Assembly (NCBI RefSeq): GCF_029840635.1
Contig: NZ_JAOCCU010000050.1
Location: forward strand, 1-45,348
Source of the DNA: Mitsuaria sp. GD03876
GTDB taxonomy: Bacteria; Pseudomonadota; Gammaproteobacteria; Burkholderiales; Burkholderiaceae_C
Direction of reading: 5' to 3'
DNA length: 45,348 nucleotides
Shown: piece after piece, positions 24,893 to 33,485 of the stretch
Layout of the letters: each line of letters opens with the position of its first letter
Position numbering within the stretch: position 1 is the first letter of the stretch
Program-made: the position numbers and the translations under genes
The notes under the pieces: model-generated
Told to the model about the DNA's origin: nothing
Database searches by the model: none
What the model saw: the letters and a program-made list of their open reading frames with translations, nothing else

Positions 24893-25540
24893 ATGGATCT
24901 GATGCACTTCCTCCTCGACTTCATCCTGCATGTCGACAAGCACCTCGCCGAGTTCGTCGCCGCCTACGGCACCTGGGTGTACGCGCTGCTGTTCCTGATC
25001 GTGTTCGTCGAGACCGGCCTGGTCGTGATGCCCTTCCTGCCGGGCGATTCGCTGCTGTTCGTCGTCGGCGCGCTGTGCGGCACCGGCGTGATGAACCTGC
25101 CGCTGGCCATGACGGTGCTGCTGGTCGCGGCCATCCTGGGCGACCAGTGCAACTACGCGATCGGGCGCCACTTCGGGCCGAAGGTGTTCCAGTGGGAGCA
25201 GTCGCGCTTCTTCAACAAGCGCGCCTTCGACGCCGCCCATGAGTTCTACGAGAGGCACGGCGGCATCACCATCATCCTGGCGCGCTTCATGCCGTTTATC
25301 CGCACCTTCGCGCCCTTCGTGGCCGGCGTCGCCGCGATGACCCGCAGCCGCTTCACCGCCTACAACGTGATCGGTGGCGCGATCTGGGTCATCGGCCTGA
25401 CGCTGGCCGGTTACCTGTTCGGCAACATCCCGTTCGTGCAGACCCATCTGTCCAAGATCATCTGGGCCATGATCCTGATCCCCGGCCTGATCGCCCTGTA
25501 CGGCGGCTGGCGCGCCTCGCGCCAGAAGACCGCGGCCTGA
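24893..25540 (+). CDS. DedA family membrane protein
   Basis: A 215-residue inner-membrane protein of the DedA/VTT (SNARE-associated) family. Members flip polyprenyl-phosphate or phosphatidylethanolamine carriers and affect envelope integrity and drug tolerance. Hydrophobic helices occur at about residues 28-48, 55-80, 140-165 and 175-208. The conserved core is visible: FVETGLVVMPFLPGDSLLF, AAILGDQCNYAIGRHFG and ILARFMPFIRTFAPFVAGVA with its functionally important arginines. The start (MDLMHFLLD) is the only ATG fitting family length. It is followed by the tricorn-like protease on the same strand after 109 bases; no clear terminator lies between. Confidence 0.94.
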   Translation: MDLMHFLLDFILHVDKHLAEFVAAYGTWVYALLFLIVFVETGLVVMPFLPGDSLLFVVGALCGTGVMNLPLAMTVLLVAAILGDQCNYAIGRHFGPKVFQWEQSRFFNKRAFDAAHEFYERHGGITIILARFMPFIRTFAPFVAGVAAMTRSRFTAYNVIGGAIWVIGLTLAGYLFGNIPFVQTHLSKIIWAMILIPGLIALYGGWRASRQKTAA

Positions 25541-25649
25541 CGCCGGGAAAACACCGAGCCGCGCTGCGCGCAAACCCCCGGGGTGAGCTTCGTCACGTGA
25601 AAGCCCGGGGGCTATCCTCCCCCGCTGCTTTTCACCGTCGACAAGCCCC

Positions 25650-28600
25650 ATGCAACTCAGCTCCCTCAGCAAGGCCATCACCCTGGCCCTGAGCCTGGGC
25701 GCCGCCATCGCGGCCGCTCCCACGCACGCCCAACAGGCGGCTTCCACTTCCACCCCGTCGGCCGCGCCGGCCCCCGCCGCCACGATGCTGCTGCGCGAGC
25801 CCGCGATCTCCGCGCGCCACCTGGCCTTCGTCTACGGCGGCGACCTCTGGATCGCCAACCGCGACGGCAGCCAGCCGCGCCGCCTGGCCGGCCATGCCGC
25901 GCCCGAGTTCGCGCCGCGCTTCTCGCCCGACGGCCAGTGGATCGCGTTCTCCGCGAGCTACGACGGCAACACCGATGTCTACGTGATCGCCGCCGCCGGC
26001 GGCCAGCCGCGCCGCCTGACCTGGCATCCCGCCGCGGACCAGGTCTCGGGCTGGAGCCCCGACGGGAAGCGCGTGCTGTTCGCCTCCAACCGCGAGGTGC
26101 TGAACAACCGCAGCAAGCAGCTGTTCGAAGTGCCGCTCGAGGGCGGTTTCGAGCGCAAGGTGATGGAGGCCGTGGCCTACGAGGGCGCCTGGTCGCCCGA
26201 CGGCACGCGGCTGGCCTACCGCCCGTACCAGGCCGCCTATGTCGGCGTGAGCGGCTGGCGCCAGAGCCGCGGCGGCACGACGCCGCCGATCTGGATCCTC
26301 GATCCCAAGGGCAAGACCTGGGAGCAGATCCCCCATGTCAACGCGACGGACAGCCACCCGATCTGGATGGGCGACGAGGTCGTCTTCATCTCCGACCGCA
26401 ACGACGGCGCGGCCAACCTGTTCGCGTTCAACACGAAGACCAAGGCGCTGCGCCAGCTGACGAAGGAAACCGTCTGGGACGTGCGCTGCGCCGACGGCCG
26501 CGACGGGCGCATCGTCTACGAGGCCGGCGGCCAGCTCAAGGAGATCGGCCTGGACGGCGGCGCGCCGCGCGTGCTGAACATCGCGCTGAACGAGCCGAGC
26601 AACCAGGCGCGCGTGCAGTGGAAGGACGCGTCCAAGACCATCACCGGCGCGTCGCTGTCGGCCACCGGCAAGCGCGTGGTCATCAACGCCCGCGGCGAGG
26701 TCTTCACCGTGCCGGTCAAGGACGGCGTGGTGCGCAACCTGACGCAGACCTCCGGCGTGCGCGAGAAGGACGCGCTGTGGAGCCCCGACGGCCAGCAGGT
26801 CGCCTATGTCTCCGACGAGCCCGGCATGCGCCACCAGGTCGTGATCCGCGACCAGCTCGGCGACCAGGCGGCCAACAAGCCCACCCGCAAGCTGCTGCTG
26901 CCCGAGGTCGGCTACTACTCGCTGCTGGCGTGGTCGCCCGATGGCGCGCGGCTGGTGCTCGAGGACAACCACCTCAACCTCTACCAGCTGGCGCTGAGCG
27001 GCCCGCAGTCGGGCAAGCTGGTCAAGATCGACACCAGCGAGCGCCGCGCCGGCTTCGACGTCGGCTTCTCGCCGGACGGCCGCTACCTGGCCTACACGGT
27101 GGTGGGCAAGAACTTCTTCAGCCAGGTCCGGGTGATCGACTTCCAGACCGGCCAGCAGCACACGGTGACCGACGGGCTGAGCCACGCCAACCTGCCGGTG
27201 TTCTCGACCCAGGGCGACGTGCTGTTCTTCGCCGCGTCGATCAACTCGGGCCCGGCGCAGGTCGGCCTGGACATGTCGACGCAGGAACGCGCCGTGCGCA
27301 TGGGCCTGTACGCGGCGGTGCTGCGCGCGGACGGCAAGTCGCCGCTGGCGCCCAAGGCCGGCGACGAGGGCGACAAGGATCCCAAGGACAAGAAGGACGG
27401 CGACGAGGCCGACGACGAGTCCTCGGACGCCAAGGGCGCCAAGGGCGCGGAGAAGGAAGGCAAGGCCGACAAGTCCGACAAGGGCCATGGCAAGGACGAC
27501 GGCAAGGACGTCAAGCCCAAGGCCAAGCCGGTGCGCATCGACTTCGCGGGCCTGAAGGACCGCATCGTCGGGCTGCCGGTGGCGACGGCGCGCTACGACG
27601 CGCTGGGCGTCGCGGAGGACGGCGCGCTGTTCTACCTCGAGCGCAAGCAGCCCGGCGTCTCGATCGAGGCCGACGGCGAGGACAGCCGCAAGGGCGACCT
27701 GTACCGCTTCGACTTCGACGAGAAGAAGACCAAGATGGTCAAGCCGCAGGTGGAGGACTACAGCCTCAGCCCGGACGGCAAGAAGCTGCTGCTGAACCTG
27801 GGCGGCGGCCGCCTGGAGATCGCCGACGCGCGCGCCAAGCTCGACACGAAGGGCATCGACCTGTCGGGCTTGAAAACCCGCATCGATCCGCGCGCGGAAT
27901 GGCGCCAGATCTTCGACGAGACCTGGTGGATGGAGAAGGAGTTCTTCTACGACCCGAAGCTGCACGGCCTCGATTGGCAGGGCGTGTACCGGCGGTATGC
28001 GCCGCTGGTGGCCGGCGTGCAGCGCCGCGAGGACCTGAACGACCTGCTGGTGGAGATGATCGGCGAGCTGCAGGTGGGTCACAACCGCGTCGGCGGCGGC
28101 GACGTGCACCAGGAGCCGCGCGTCGCGGTGGGCTTGCTGGGCGCGGACTTCAGCGTCGACAACGGCAAGTACCGCATCAAGACGATCTTCAAGGGCGACC
28201 GCTGGGATCCCTACCTGAAGGCGCCGCTGGCGGCGCCGGGCCTGGGCGTCAAGGAAGGCGACTACCTGCTGGCGGTCAACGGCCAGCCGGTGGACGGCGC
28301 GCGCAACCTGTACCAGCAGCTGGAGAACACCGTCGGCAAGCAGGTGCAGCTGACGGTGTCGGCCAACGCGAACGGGCAGGGCGCGCGGCGGGTGACGGTC
28401 GAGCCGATCGCCACCGAGGGCCGGCTGCGCCAGTGGGCCTGGATCGACCACAACCGCGAGGAGGTGGATCGCCTGAGCGGCGGCAAGATCGCCTACGTCT
28501 ACATGCCGGACACGGCGGGGCCGGGCTTCCAGCACTTCAACCGGATGTTCTTCGCGCAGGTCGACAAGCCAGCGCTGATCGTCGACGACCGCCGCAACGG

Positions 28601-29093
28601 CGGCGGCCAGGCGGCGAACTACGTGACGGAGCTGCTCAACCGCGCCTACCTGGGCAGCTGGAAGGACCGCGACGGCCTGATCTACGACACGCCGGCCGGC
28701 GCGATCTACGGTCCCAAGGCGATGCTGATCGACCAGGACGCGGGCTCGGGCGGCGACTTCATGCCGTATGCGTTCAAGCGCACGGGCCTGGGGCCGCTGA
28801 TCGGCAAGCGGACCTGGGGCGGGCTGATCGGGATCGCGGCCAACCCGAGCCTGATCGACGGCGGTGTCCTGGTGGTGCCGTTCTTCCGCTTCTTCACGCC
28901 GGAAGGCCAGTGGCGCATCGAGAACGAGGGCGTCGCCCCGGACATCGATGTCGACCTGGATCCGGTGGCGGTGAACGCCGGCCGCGACGTGCAGCTCGAG
29001 GCGGCGGTCGCCAACGTGATGGAACGCCTCAAGACCTGGCAGCCCATCCAGCGCACGGTGGCGCCGCCGATGCCGACGCAAGTCGGCCAGTGA
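25650..29093 (+). CDS. tricorn-like S41 family peptidase
   Basis: An 1147-residue secreted protease. A Sec signal peptide (MQLSSLSKAITLALSLGAAI to about THA) is followed by beta-propeller repeats with TolB/WD40-type motifs (FSPDGQWIAFSA, WSPDGKRVLFAS, WSPDGQQVAYVS). A Lys/Asp/Glu-rich low-complexity insertion spans about residues 569-630. A tricorn C1-like helical domain (WWMEKEFFYDPKLHGLDWQG), a PDZ domain (LGVKEGDYLLAVNGQPVDG) and the S41 core follow, with nucleophile S1033 in DQDAGSGGDFMPYAFK. Archaeal tricorn degrades oligopeptides; bacterial secreted forms probably do the same in the periplasm. Length matches the family (about 1100). A strong terminator follows 25 bases after the stop. 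The highly charged insertion is probably a surface loop or linker. Confidence 0.93.
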   Translation: MQLSSLSKAITLALSLGAAIAAAPTHAQQAASTSTPSAAPAPAATMLLREPAISARHLAFVYGGDLWIANRDGSQPRRLAGHAAPEFAPRFSPDGQWIAFSASYDGNTDVYVIAAAGGQPRRLTWHPAADQVSGWSPDGKRVLFASNREVLNNRSKQLFEVPLEGGFERKVMEAVAYEGAWSPDGTRLAYRPYQAAYVGVSGWRQSRGGTTPPIWILDPKGKTWEQIPHVNATDSHPIWMGDEVVFISDRNDGAANLFAFNTKTKALRQLTKETVWDVRCADGRDGRIVYEAGGQLKEIGLDGGAPRVLNIALNEPSNQARVQWKDASKTITGASLSATGKRVVINARGEVFTVPVKDGVVRNLTQTSGVREKDALWSPDGQQVAYVSDEPGMRHQVVIRDQLGDQAANKPTRKLLLPEVGYYSLLAWSPDGARLVLEDNHLNLYQLALSGPQSGKLVKIDTSERRAGFDVGFSPDGRYLAYTVVGKNFFSQVRVIDFQTGQQHTVTDGLSHANLPVFSTQGDVLFFAASINSGPAQVGLDMSTQERAVRMGLYAAVLRADGKSPLAPKAGDEGDKDPKDKKDGDEADDESSDAKGAKGAEKEGKADKSDKGHGKDDGKDVKPKAKPVRIDFAGLKDRIVGLPVATARYDALGVAEDGALFYLERKQPGVSIEADGEDSRKGDLYRFDFDEKKTKMVKPQVEDYSLSPDGKKLLLNLGGGRLEIADARAKLDTKGIDLSGLKTRIDPRAEWRQIFDETWWMEKEFFYDPKLHGLDWQGVYRRYAPLVAGVQRREDLNDLLVEMIGELQVGHNRVGGGDVHQEPRVAVGLLGADFSVDNGKYRIKTIFKGDRWDPYLKAPLAAPGLGVKEGDYLLAVNGQPVDGARNLYQQLENTVGKQVQLTVSANANGQGARRVTVEPIATEGRLRQWAWIDHNREEVDRLSGGKIAYVYMPDTAGPGFQHFNRMFFAQVDKPALIVDDRRNGGGQAANYVTELLNRAYLGSWKDRDGLIYDTPAGAIYGPKAMLIDQDAGSGGDFMPYAFKRTGLGPLIGKRTWGGLIGIAANPSLIDGGVLVVPFFRFFTPEGQWRIENEGVAPDIDVDLDPVAVNAGRDVQLEAAVANVMERLKTWQPIQRTVAPPMPTQVGQ

Positions 29094-29118
29094 TCGGCCG
29101 CGCCGATCACGCGTGAAG

Positions 29119-29142
29119 CGGGGCCCGTCGGGCCCCGTTTTT
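29119..29142 (+). terminator. rho-independent terminator after the tricorn-like protease
   Basis: CGGGGCCC, loop GTC, GGGCCCCG, then GTTTTT. A perfect 8-bp GC stem with a T-tract 25 bases after the stop at 29093. Confidence 0.9.
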
Positions 29143-29246
29143 CATTGGCGCGCGAGATGAAGCTTGCCGCCTGCTGACGTCTTCCCACAAACCGCATGGC
29201 GCCGCGGACGCGGGCAGCGCGGCCCGATCCGGCCGCGCAGGCGCCG

Positions 29247-30770
29247 CTACAGCGCCCGATGCCGCGCCGACAGCGGCGGGTTCTTCGCGAAGTAGCGCGC
29301 GATGCCGGTGGCCAGCGCCTTGACCAGCTCGTCCTGGTAGTCCGGGTCGCGGAGCTTGGACTCTTCCTCGGGGTTGGAGATGAAGCCGGTCTCCACCAGG
29401 ATCGACGGCACGTCGGGCGCCTTCAGCACGACGAAACCCGCCTGCTCGACGCTGCCCTTGTGCAGCTTGCCGACCTTGCCGATCTGGCCCAGCACCTCGC
29501 CGCCGAGCTTGAGGCTGTCCTTGATCTGCGCCGAGGTGCTCATGTCCAGCATCGCACGCAGCACGCCGGCATCCTTCACGACCTTGGTGTTGACGCCGCC
29601 GATCACGTCGGCCGCGTTCTCCTTGTCCGCCATCCAGCGCGCGGTGGTCGAGCTCGCGCCGCTGGTGGACAGCGCGAAGACCGACGCGCCCTTGGCCTTG
29701 GGCGTCGTGAACGCGTCCGCGTGGATGGACACGAACAGGTCGGCCTGCACCCGCCGCGCCTTGCGCACCCGCTCGCCCAGCGGGACGAAGAAATCGGCGT
29801 CGCGGGTCATCATCACGCGGATGCGGGGATTGGCGTTGAGCCGGTCGCGCAGCTTCTTGCCGATCGCCAGCACCACGTCCTTCTCCCGCAGGCCCGAGGG
29901 GCCCACCGCGCCCGGATCCTCGCCGCCATGCCCGGGATCGATCGCGATCACGATCAGCCGGTCCAGCTTGGCCTGGCTCATCTCCGGCGCCACCTCCTTG
30001 AGCGGCGGGGGAGGCGGGGGCGGCGTCTCGATCTTGGCGACCGCGCTGGCCGGCCGTTGCGCCGGCGCGGCGGCCGTCGCGCTGGCGGCGGACTCGGCCG
30101 ACGAGGCCGCGGTCTGCGGCCGGTCGATGCGCCCGATCAGCTCGCCCAGCGCGTCGTTGACCGACTGCGCGGCGGCGCTCTCGGCGGCTTCCTTCTCGCG
30201 GACCAGGTCCAGCAGCGGATCGCGCTCGCGCGTCGGATACAGGTCCAGCACCAGGCGGTTCTTGTAGGCGGCCACCGGCTCGATGGTGAACACCTGGGGC
30301 GCCACCGCCTGTTTCAGGTCCAGCACGATGCGCACCACGCGCGGCTGGTTCTGGCCCACGCGCACGCCGGCGATGTACGGGTCGTCCGGCTTGACCTTGC
30401 CCAGCAGCTCCTTCAGGCCGGCGTCGAGCGACAGGCCGTCGATGTCGATGACCAGCCGGTCCGGGTTGGCCGCCAGGAAGCTCTTGGCGGCGAGCTGGCG
30501 GTCCGACTCGATCGTGACCCGCGTGTAGTCGGCGGCGGGCCAGACGCGCACCGCGACGATGCTCGCGGCATTGGCGACCGACGCGGCCAGCGCCGGCAGC
30601 ACCGGGAAGCTCAGCACCACCGCGCCCATGCGGCGCAGCGCCTGGCGGCGGTCGTCCGCGGCCGTGTCGGCGCGTCTGGCGCGTGCCGCGCTTTCGGCGC
30701 TTTCGGCGTTTCTGGCGCTTCCGGCGGCGTCGGGCGTGGGGGAGGTCGGTCCGGTCATGTCTCCGTTCAT
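29247..30770 (-). CDS. amiC: N-acetylmuramoyl-L-alanine amidase AmiC type
   Basis: A 507-residue periplasmic zinc amidase that cleaves the bond between muramic acid and L-alanine during septal peptidoglycan splitting. An N-terminal Tat-like signal (DDRRQALRRMGAVVLSFPVL) is preceded by an Ala/Ser-rich leader. The AMIN domain follows (VWPAADYTRVTIESDRQLAA through NRLVLDLYP), which targets the division site. After a Pro-rich linker comes the Amidase_3 domain with the metal ligands in IDPGHGGEDPGAVG (H281), LREKDVVLAIG, FVSIHADAF and ILVETGFISNPEEE. ATG 30770 is chosen; ATG 30758 is nearly as good. The frame is open further upstream but overlaps tsaE. The tsaE-then-amiC order on one strand is the usual betaproteobacterial pair, so co-transcription is likely. 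Confidence 0.94.
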   Translation of the reverse strand: MNGDMTGPTSPTPDAAGSARNAESAESAARARRADTAADDRRQALRRMGAVVLSFPVLPALAASVANAASIVAVRVWPAADYTRVTIESDRQLAAKSFLAANPDRLVIDIDGLSLDAGLKELLGKVKPDDPYIAGVRVGQNQPRVVRIVLDLKQAVAPQVFTIEPVAAYKNRLVLDLYPTRERDPLLDLVREKEAAESAAAQSVNDALGELIGRIDRPQTAASSAESAASATAAAPAQRPASAVAKIETPPPPPPPLKEVAPEMSQAKLDRLIVIAIDPGHGGEDPGAVGPSGLREKDVVLAIGKKLRDRLNANPRIRVMMTRDADFFVPLGERVRKARRVQADLFVSIHADAFTTPKAKGASVFALSTSGASSTTARWMADKENAADVIGGVNTKVVKDAGVLRAMLDMSTSAQIKDSLKLGGEVLGQIGKVGKLHKGSVEQAGFVVLKAPDVPSILVETGFISNPEEESKLRDPDYQDELVKALATGIARYFAKNPPLSARHRAL

Positions 30771-30810
30771 GTGAGGCGTGCGGATGTGAAGCGCGGATCG
30801 CGCGTTCGGA

Positions 30811-31317
30811 TCAATCGGAAGGGCGGGCCAGCCGCGCGGCCAGCTCGGCCAGCAGCGCCTGGCCACGCGCGGTGTGGGCCTCGGCCCGAACGTCGCGGCT
30901 GTCGTCGTCGTTGACCGCGAGCACCAGTCGCAGGTCCGGCGGCGGCAGCATGCCGGCGGCCTTGTCGGGCCATTCGCTGAGCTTGAGCCCCGGCGCGGCG
31001 AACAGGTCGCGGAACCCGGCGTCCGCCCATTCGCGCGGATCGCTGAAGCGGTAGAAGTCGAAGTGATGCGCGGGCCGGCCGTTCAGGCGCGGCGGGAGGT
31101 AGTCCTCGACCACCGCGTAGCTCGGGCTCTTGATGCGGCCGGTGACGCCCAGCGCGCGCAGCAGGTGGCGCACCAGGCTGGTCTTGCCGGCGCCCAGGCC
31201 GCCGTCGAGCTCGATGCTGACGTCGTCGATCGGGGGACAGTCGGCCAGCGCGCGCGCGAAACGCTCGCAGGCGGCCTCGTCGGGCCAATGGAATGGGCGG
31301 GTTTCTAGAATGCTCAA
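30811..31317 (-). CDS. tsaE: tRNA threonylcarbamoyladenosine biosynthesis ATPase TsaE
   Basis: A 168-residue P-loop ATPase needed, with TsaB and TsaD, for the t6A37 modification of tRNAs reading ANN codons. Visible features are the Walker A region ELDGGLGAGKTSLVRHLLRA, IKSPSYAVVEDYLPP, HHFDFYRFSDPREWADAGF and LKLSEWPDKAAG, all in family order. There is no good ATG. TTG 31317 gives SILETRPFHW after the initiator and matches family length; an AGGAAG element lies about 10 bases upstream. The start is separated by only 5 bases from the start of queG on the other strand, so promoters of each gene must overlap the other's coding region. Confidence 0.93.
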   Translation of the reverse strand: MSILETRPFHWPDEAACERFARALADCPPIDDVSIELDGGLGAGKTSLVRHLLRALGVTGRIKSPSYAVVEDYLPPRLNGRPAHHFDFYRFSDPREWADAGFRDLFAAPGLKLSEWPDKAAGMLPPPDLRLVLAVNDDDSRDVRAEAHTARGQALLAELAARLARPSD

Positions 31318-31322
31318 CAGCG

Positions 31323-32492
31323 ATGACTTCCTTGATCGACACCCCGCGGCCCGGCGCGTCCGGCGACGCCGCCCCGAGCCCCTCCCGAGACCCCGACGCG
31401 CTGGCCGCGCTGATGGTCGAGGTCCGCGCCTGGGCGCTTGAGCTCGGATTCTCACAGATTGGGGTCGCCCACATCGACCTGAGCGATGCGGAAAGCGGTT
31501 TGCAGGCCTGGCTCGACGCCGGTTTCCACGGCGAGATGCAGTACATGGCGGCCCACGGCCTCAAGCGGGCCCGCCCGGCCGAGCTGGTGCCCGGCACGAT
31601 CAGCATCCTGACCGCCCGCATGGACTACCTGCCCGAGGCCGCCGGCCCCGACTGGCAGGACCGGGAATGGGCGGCGATGCGCGACCCGGCGCGAGCGCAG
31701 GTCTCGCTGTACGCCCGCGGCCGGGACTATCACAAGGTGCTGCGCCAGCGGCTGCAGCAGCTGGCCGACCGGATCCAGGCGCGGCTGGGGCCGATGGGGC
31801 ATCGCGTGTTCACCGACTCGGCGCCGGTGCTGGAGGTCGAGCTGGCCAGCCGCTCGGGCATCGGCTGGCGCGGCAAGCACACGCTGACGCTGCACCGGGA
31901 CAGCGGCTCGATGTTCTTCCTCGGCGAGATCTACCTGGACCTGGCGCTGCCGCCCAGCGAGCCGGTCACCGCGCACTGCGGCCAGTGCCGCGCCTGCCTC
32001 GACGCCTGCCCGACCGGCGCGATCGTCGCCCCGTACCGGCTCGACGCGCGACGCTGCATCAGCTACCTGACGATCGAGCAGGACGGCCCGATCCCGGTCG
32101 AGTTCCGCGAGGCGATCGGCAACCGCATCTACGGCTGCGACGACTGCCAACTGGCCTGTCCGTGGAACAAGTTCGCGCGCAGGAACGCGCTGCCCGACTT
32201 CGACTGGCGCGAGCCGCTCGGCGACGCGACCTTGCTGACGCTGTGGGCCTGGGACGAGGCGACCTTCCTGCGCCGCACCGAGGGCTCGGCGATCCGGCGC
32301 ATCGGTCACGCGCGCTGGCGCCGCAACCTCGCGGTGGCGATGGGCAACGCGCTGCGGCAGGACCTGGCCCCGGCGCTGCGGGCCGACCTCGTCGCCGCGC
32401 TGCAGGCCGCGCGGCCGGACGCGTCGCCGCTGCTGGCCGAGCACATCGACTGGGCGCTGGCGCAGGGCCTCACGCCTCGATCGCCTGCCTGA
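31323..32492 (+). CDS. queG: epoxyqueuosine reductase QueG
   Basis: A 389-residue cobalamin-dependent iron-sulfur enzyme that reduces epoxyqueuosine to queuosine in the wobble position of tRNAs for Asp, Asn, His and Tyr. All eight cysteines for two [4Fe-4S] clusters are present: C219, C222, C225 and C229 in CGQCRACLDACPTGAI, C245 in RRCISY, and C272, C275 and C279 in CDDCQLACPWNKFA. FTDSAPVLEVELASRSGIGW contains the conserved catalytic Asp. Length agrees with E. coli QueG (379). ATG 31323 (MTSLIDTPRP) is used. The 3' end overlaps the convergent LysR gene by 23 bases. It is divergent from tsaE with almost no spacer, a known close pairing of two tRNA-modification genes. Confidence 0.96.
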   Translation: MTSLIDTPRPGASGDAAPSPSRDPDALAALMVEVRAWALELGFSQIGVAHIDLSDAESGLQAWLDAGFHGEMQYMAAHGLKRARPAELVPGTISILTARMDYLPEAAGPDWQDREWAAMRDPARAQVSLYARGRDYHKVLRQRLQQLADRIQARLGPMGHRVFTDSAPVLEVELASRSGIGWRGKHTLTLHRDSGSMFFLGEIYLDLALPPSEPVTAHCGQCRACLDACPTGAIVAPYRLDARRCISYLTIEQDGPIPVEFREAIGNRIYGCDDCQLACPWNKFARRNALPDFDWREPLGDATLLTLWAWDEATFLRRTEGSAIRRIGHARWRRNLAVAMGNALRQDLAPALRADLVAALQAARPDASPLLAEHIDWALAQGLTPRSPA

Positions 32493-33351
32493 AGGCGGCG
32501 ATGAAGTCCGACACCGCCTGCGGCGAGCGCTCGCCGCGCGGCTGAAGCGCGCGCACCTCGACCGGGACCTCCGGCAGCAGCGCGCGGATGTGCAGCTCCG
32601 CGCCGCTGGCCTGCGCGGTGAAGGAATCGATGATGGCCGGACCGAATCCCTGCTCGGCCATGACCATCGCGATGTGGTGCGTCTGCACGGTGATGCCGGC
32701 GCGGGGCGTCAGCCCCAGCCGCGCCCACTGGTCCGCGAGCACCGCGCCGAGCGGGTCGCGTTCGTCGATGCGGATGAAGGGCTCGCGCAGCAGGTCCTGC
32801 AGCGCCACCGTGGCGCGCCGGTCCGCCGCGCCCTTGCCGCGCGGTGTGGCGCACACCAGCCGGCCGGTGCCCACGAGCTCGTCCGTCAGCGCCGGATGCG
32901 GCGCGCGGCCGTAGACGATGCCGACATCGCCTTCCTGCAGCGCCATCGCGCGGGCGATGTCGTTGGAATGCATCGTGCGCACCGAGATCGGCAGCGCCTT
33001 GTGGCGACGGCGGAAGAGCTGCAGCGCCCTCGGCAGCGCCTTCACCGCCAGCGAGGGCACGACCAGGATGCGGAAGTCCTGGCCTTCGCCGCCGCGCAGC
33101 GCCGTCGCCATGCGGCGCACCGACTCCAGCTGCGACATCAGCGCCTGGACCTCCGGATAGAGCGCCTGCGCCTCGCGCGTCGGGACCAGGCGGCGGCTCT
33201 GCCGGGTGAACAGCGGATAGCCGAGCTGCAGCTCGGCCAGCTGCAGCGCCTGCGTGACCGCCGGCTGCGTGACATGCAGCAGCTTGGACGCGGCGCTGAC
33301 CGAGCCGGTCAGCATCACCGCATGGAAGACCTCGATGTGCTTCAGGCGCAT
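32470..33351 (-). CDS. LysR family transcriptional regulator (NocR/OccR-like)
   Basis: A 293-residue LysR-type regulator. The HTH is in residues 1-60 (MRLKHIEVFHAVMLTGSVSA and KLLHVTQPAVTQALQLAELQ, wing LFTRQSRRLVPT), and the effector domain from about residue 92. The sequence style resembles regulators of opine, arginine and other amino-acid uptake genes. The ATG at 33351 has GGAG about 9 bases upstream. It is divergent from a GltI-like binding protein and racemase gene, the likely targets. A near-perfect LysR operator dyad lies in the spacer. Its 3' end overlaps queG by 23 bases in convergent orientation. The co-inducer is presumably an acidic amino acid, inferred from the neighbours. Confidence 0.93.
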   Translation of the reverse strand: MRLKHIEVFHAVMLTGSVSAASKLLHVTQPAVTQALQLAELQLGYPLFTRQSRRLVPTREAQALYPEVQALMSQLESVRRMATALRGGEGQDFRILVVPSLAVKALPRALQLFRRRHKALPISVRTMHSNDIARAMALQEGDVGIVYGRAPHPALTDELVGTGRLVCATPRGKGAADRRATVALQDLLREPFIRIDERDPLGAVLADQWARLGLTPRAGITVQTHHIAMVMAEQGFGPAIIDSFTAQASGAELHIRALLPEVPVEVRALQPRGERSPQAVSDFIAAFRQAIEA

Positions 33352-33372
33352 GGGCGGCGCTCCTCGACGAAC

Positions 33373-33387
33373 ATAAGCCCAGCTTAT
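33373..33387. promoter_or_regulatory. LysR operator ATAAGC-CCA-GCTTAT
   Basis: A perfect 6-bp dyad with a 3-base centre. It also fits the T-N11-A LysR consensus (T at 33374, A at 33386). It lies 22 bases upstream of the LysR start and about 100 bases upstream of the binding-protein start, as expected for a site that serves both genes. Confidence 0.7.
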
Positions 33388-33485
33388 AGGAAGCCGCGCG
33401 ATGCCGATCCATCGGCGAAGCGTCGGACACTATCGTCACGGCATCCGTTCCTGGTTCATTTCACCTGTTCGAGAAAGGATTCGTC

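Noticed and set aside
25575-25611. Terminator between the DedA gene and the tricorn-like gene
   Set aside because: An 8-bp GC dyad (CCCCCGGG ... CCCGGGGG) exists, but the loop is over 20 bases and no T-tract follows.
25632-29081. Very long minus-strand open frame opposite the tricorn-like protease
   Set aside because: It mirrors the codon-position GC bias of the real gene. Its translation is a monotonous His/Arg/Val/Ala mixture with no domain, while the plus frame has signal peptide, propeller, PDZ and S41 motifs.
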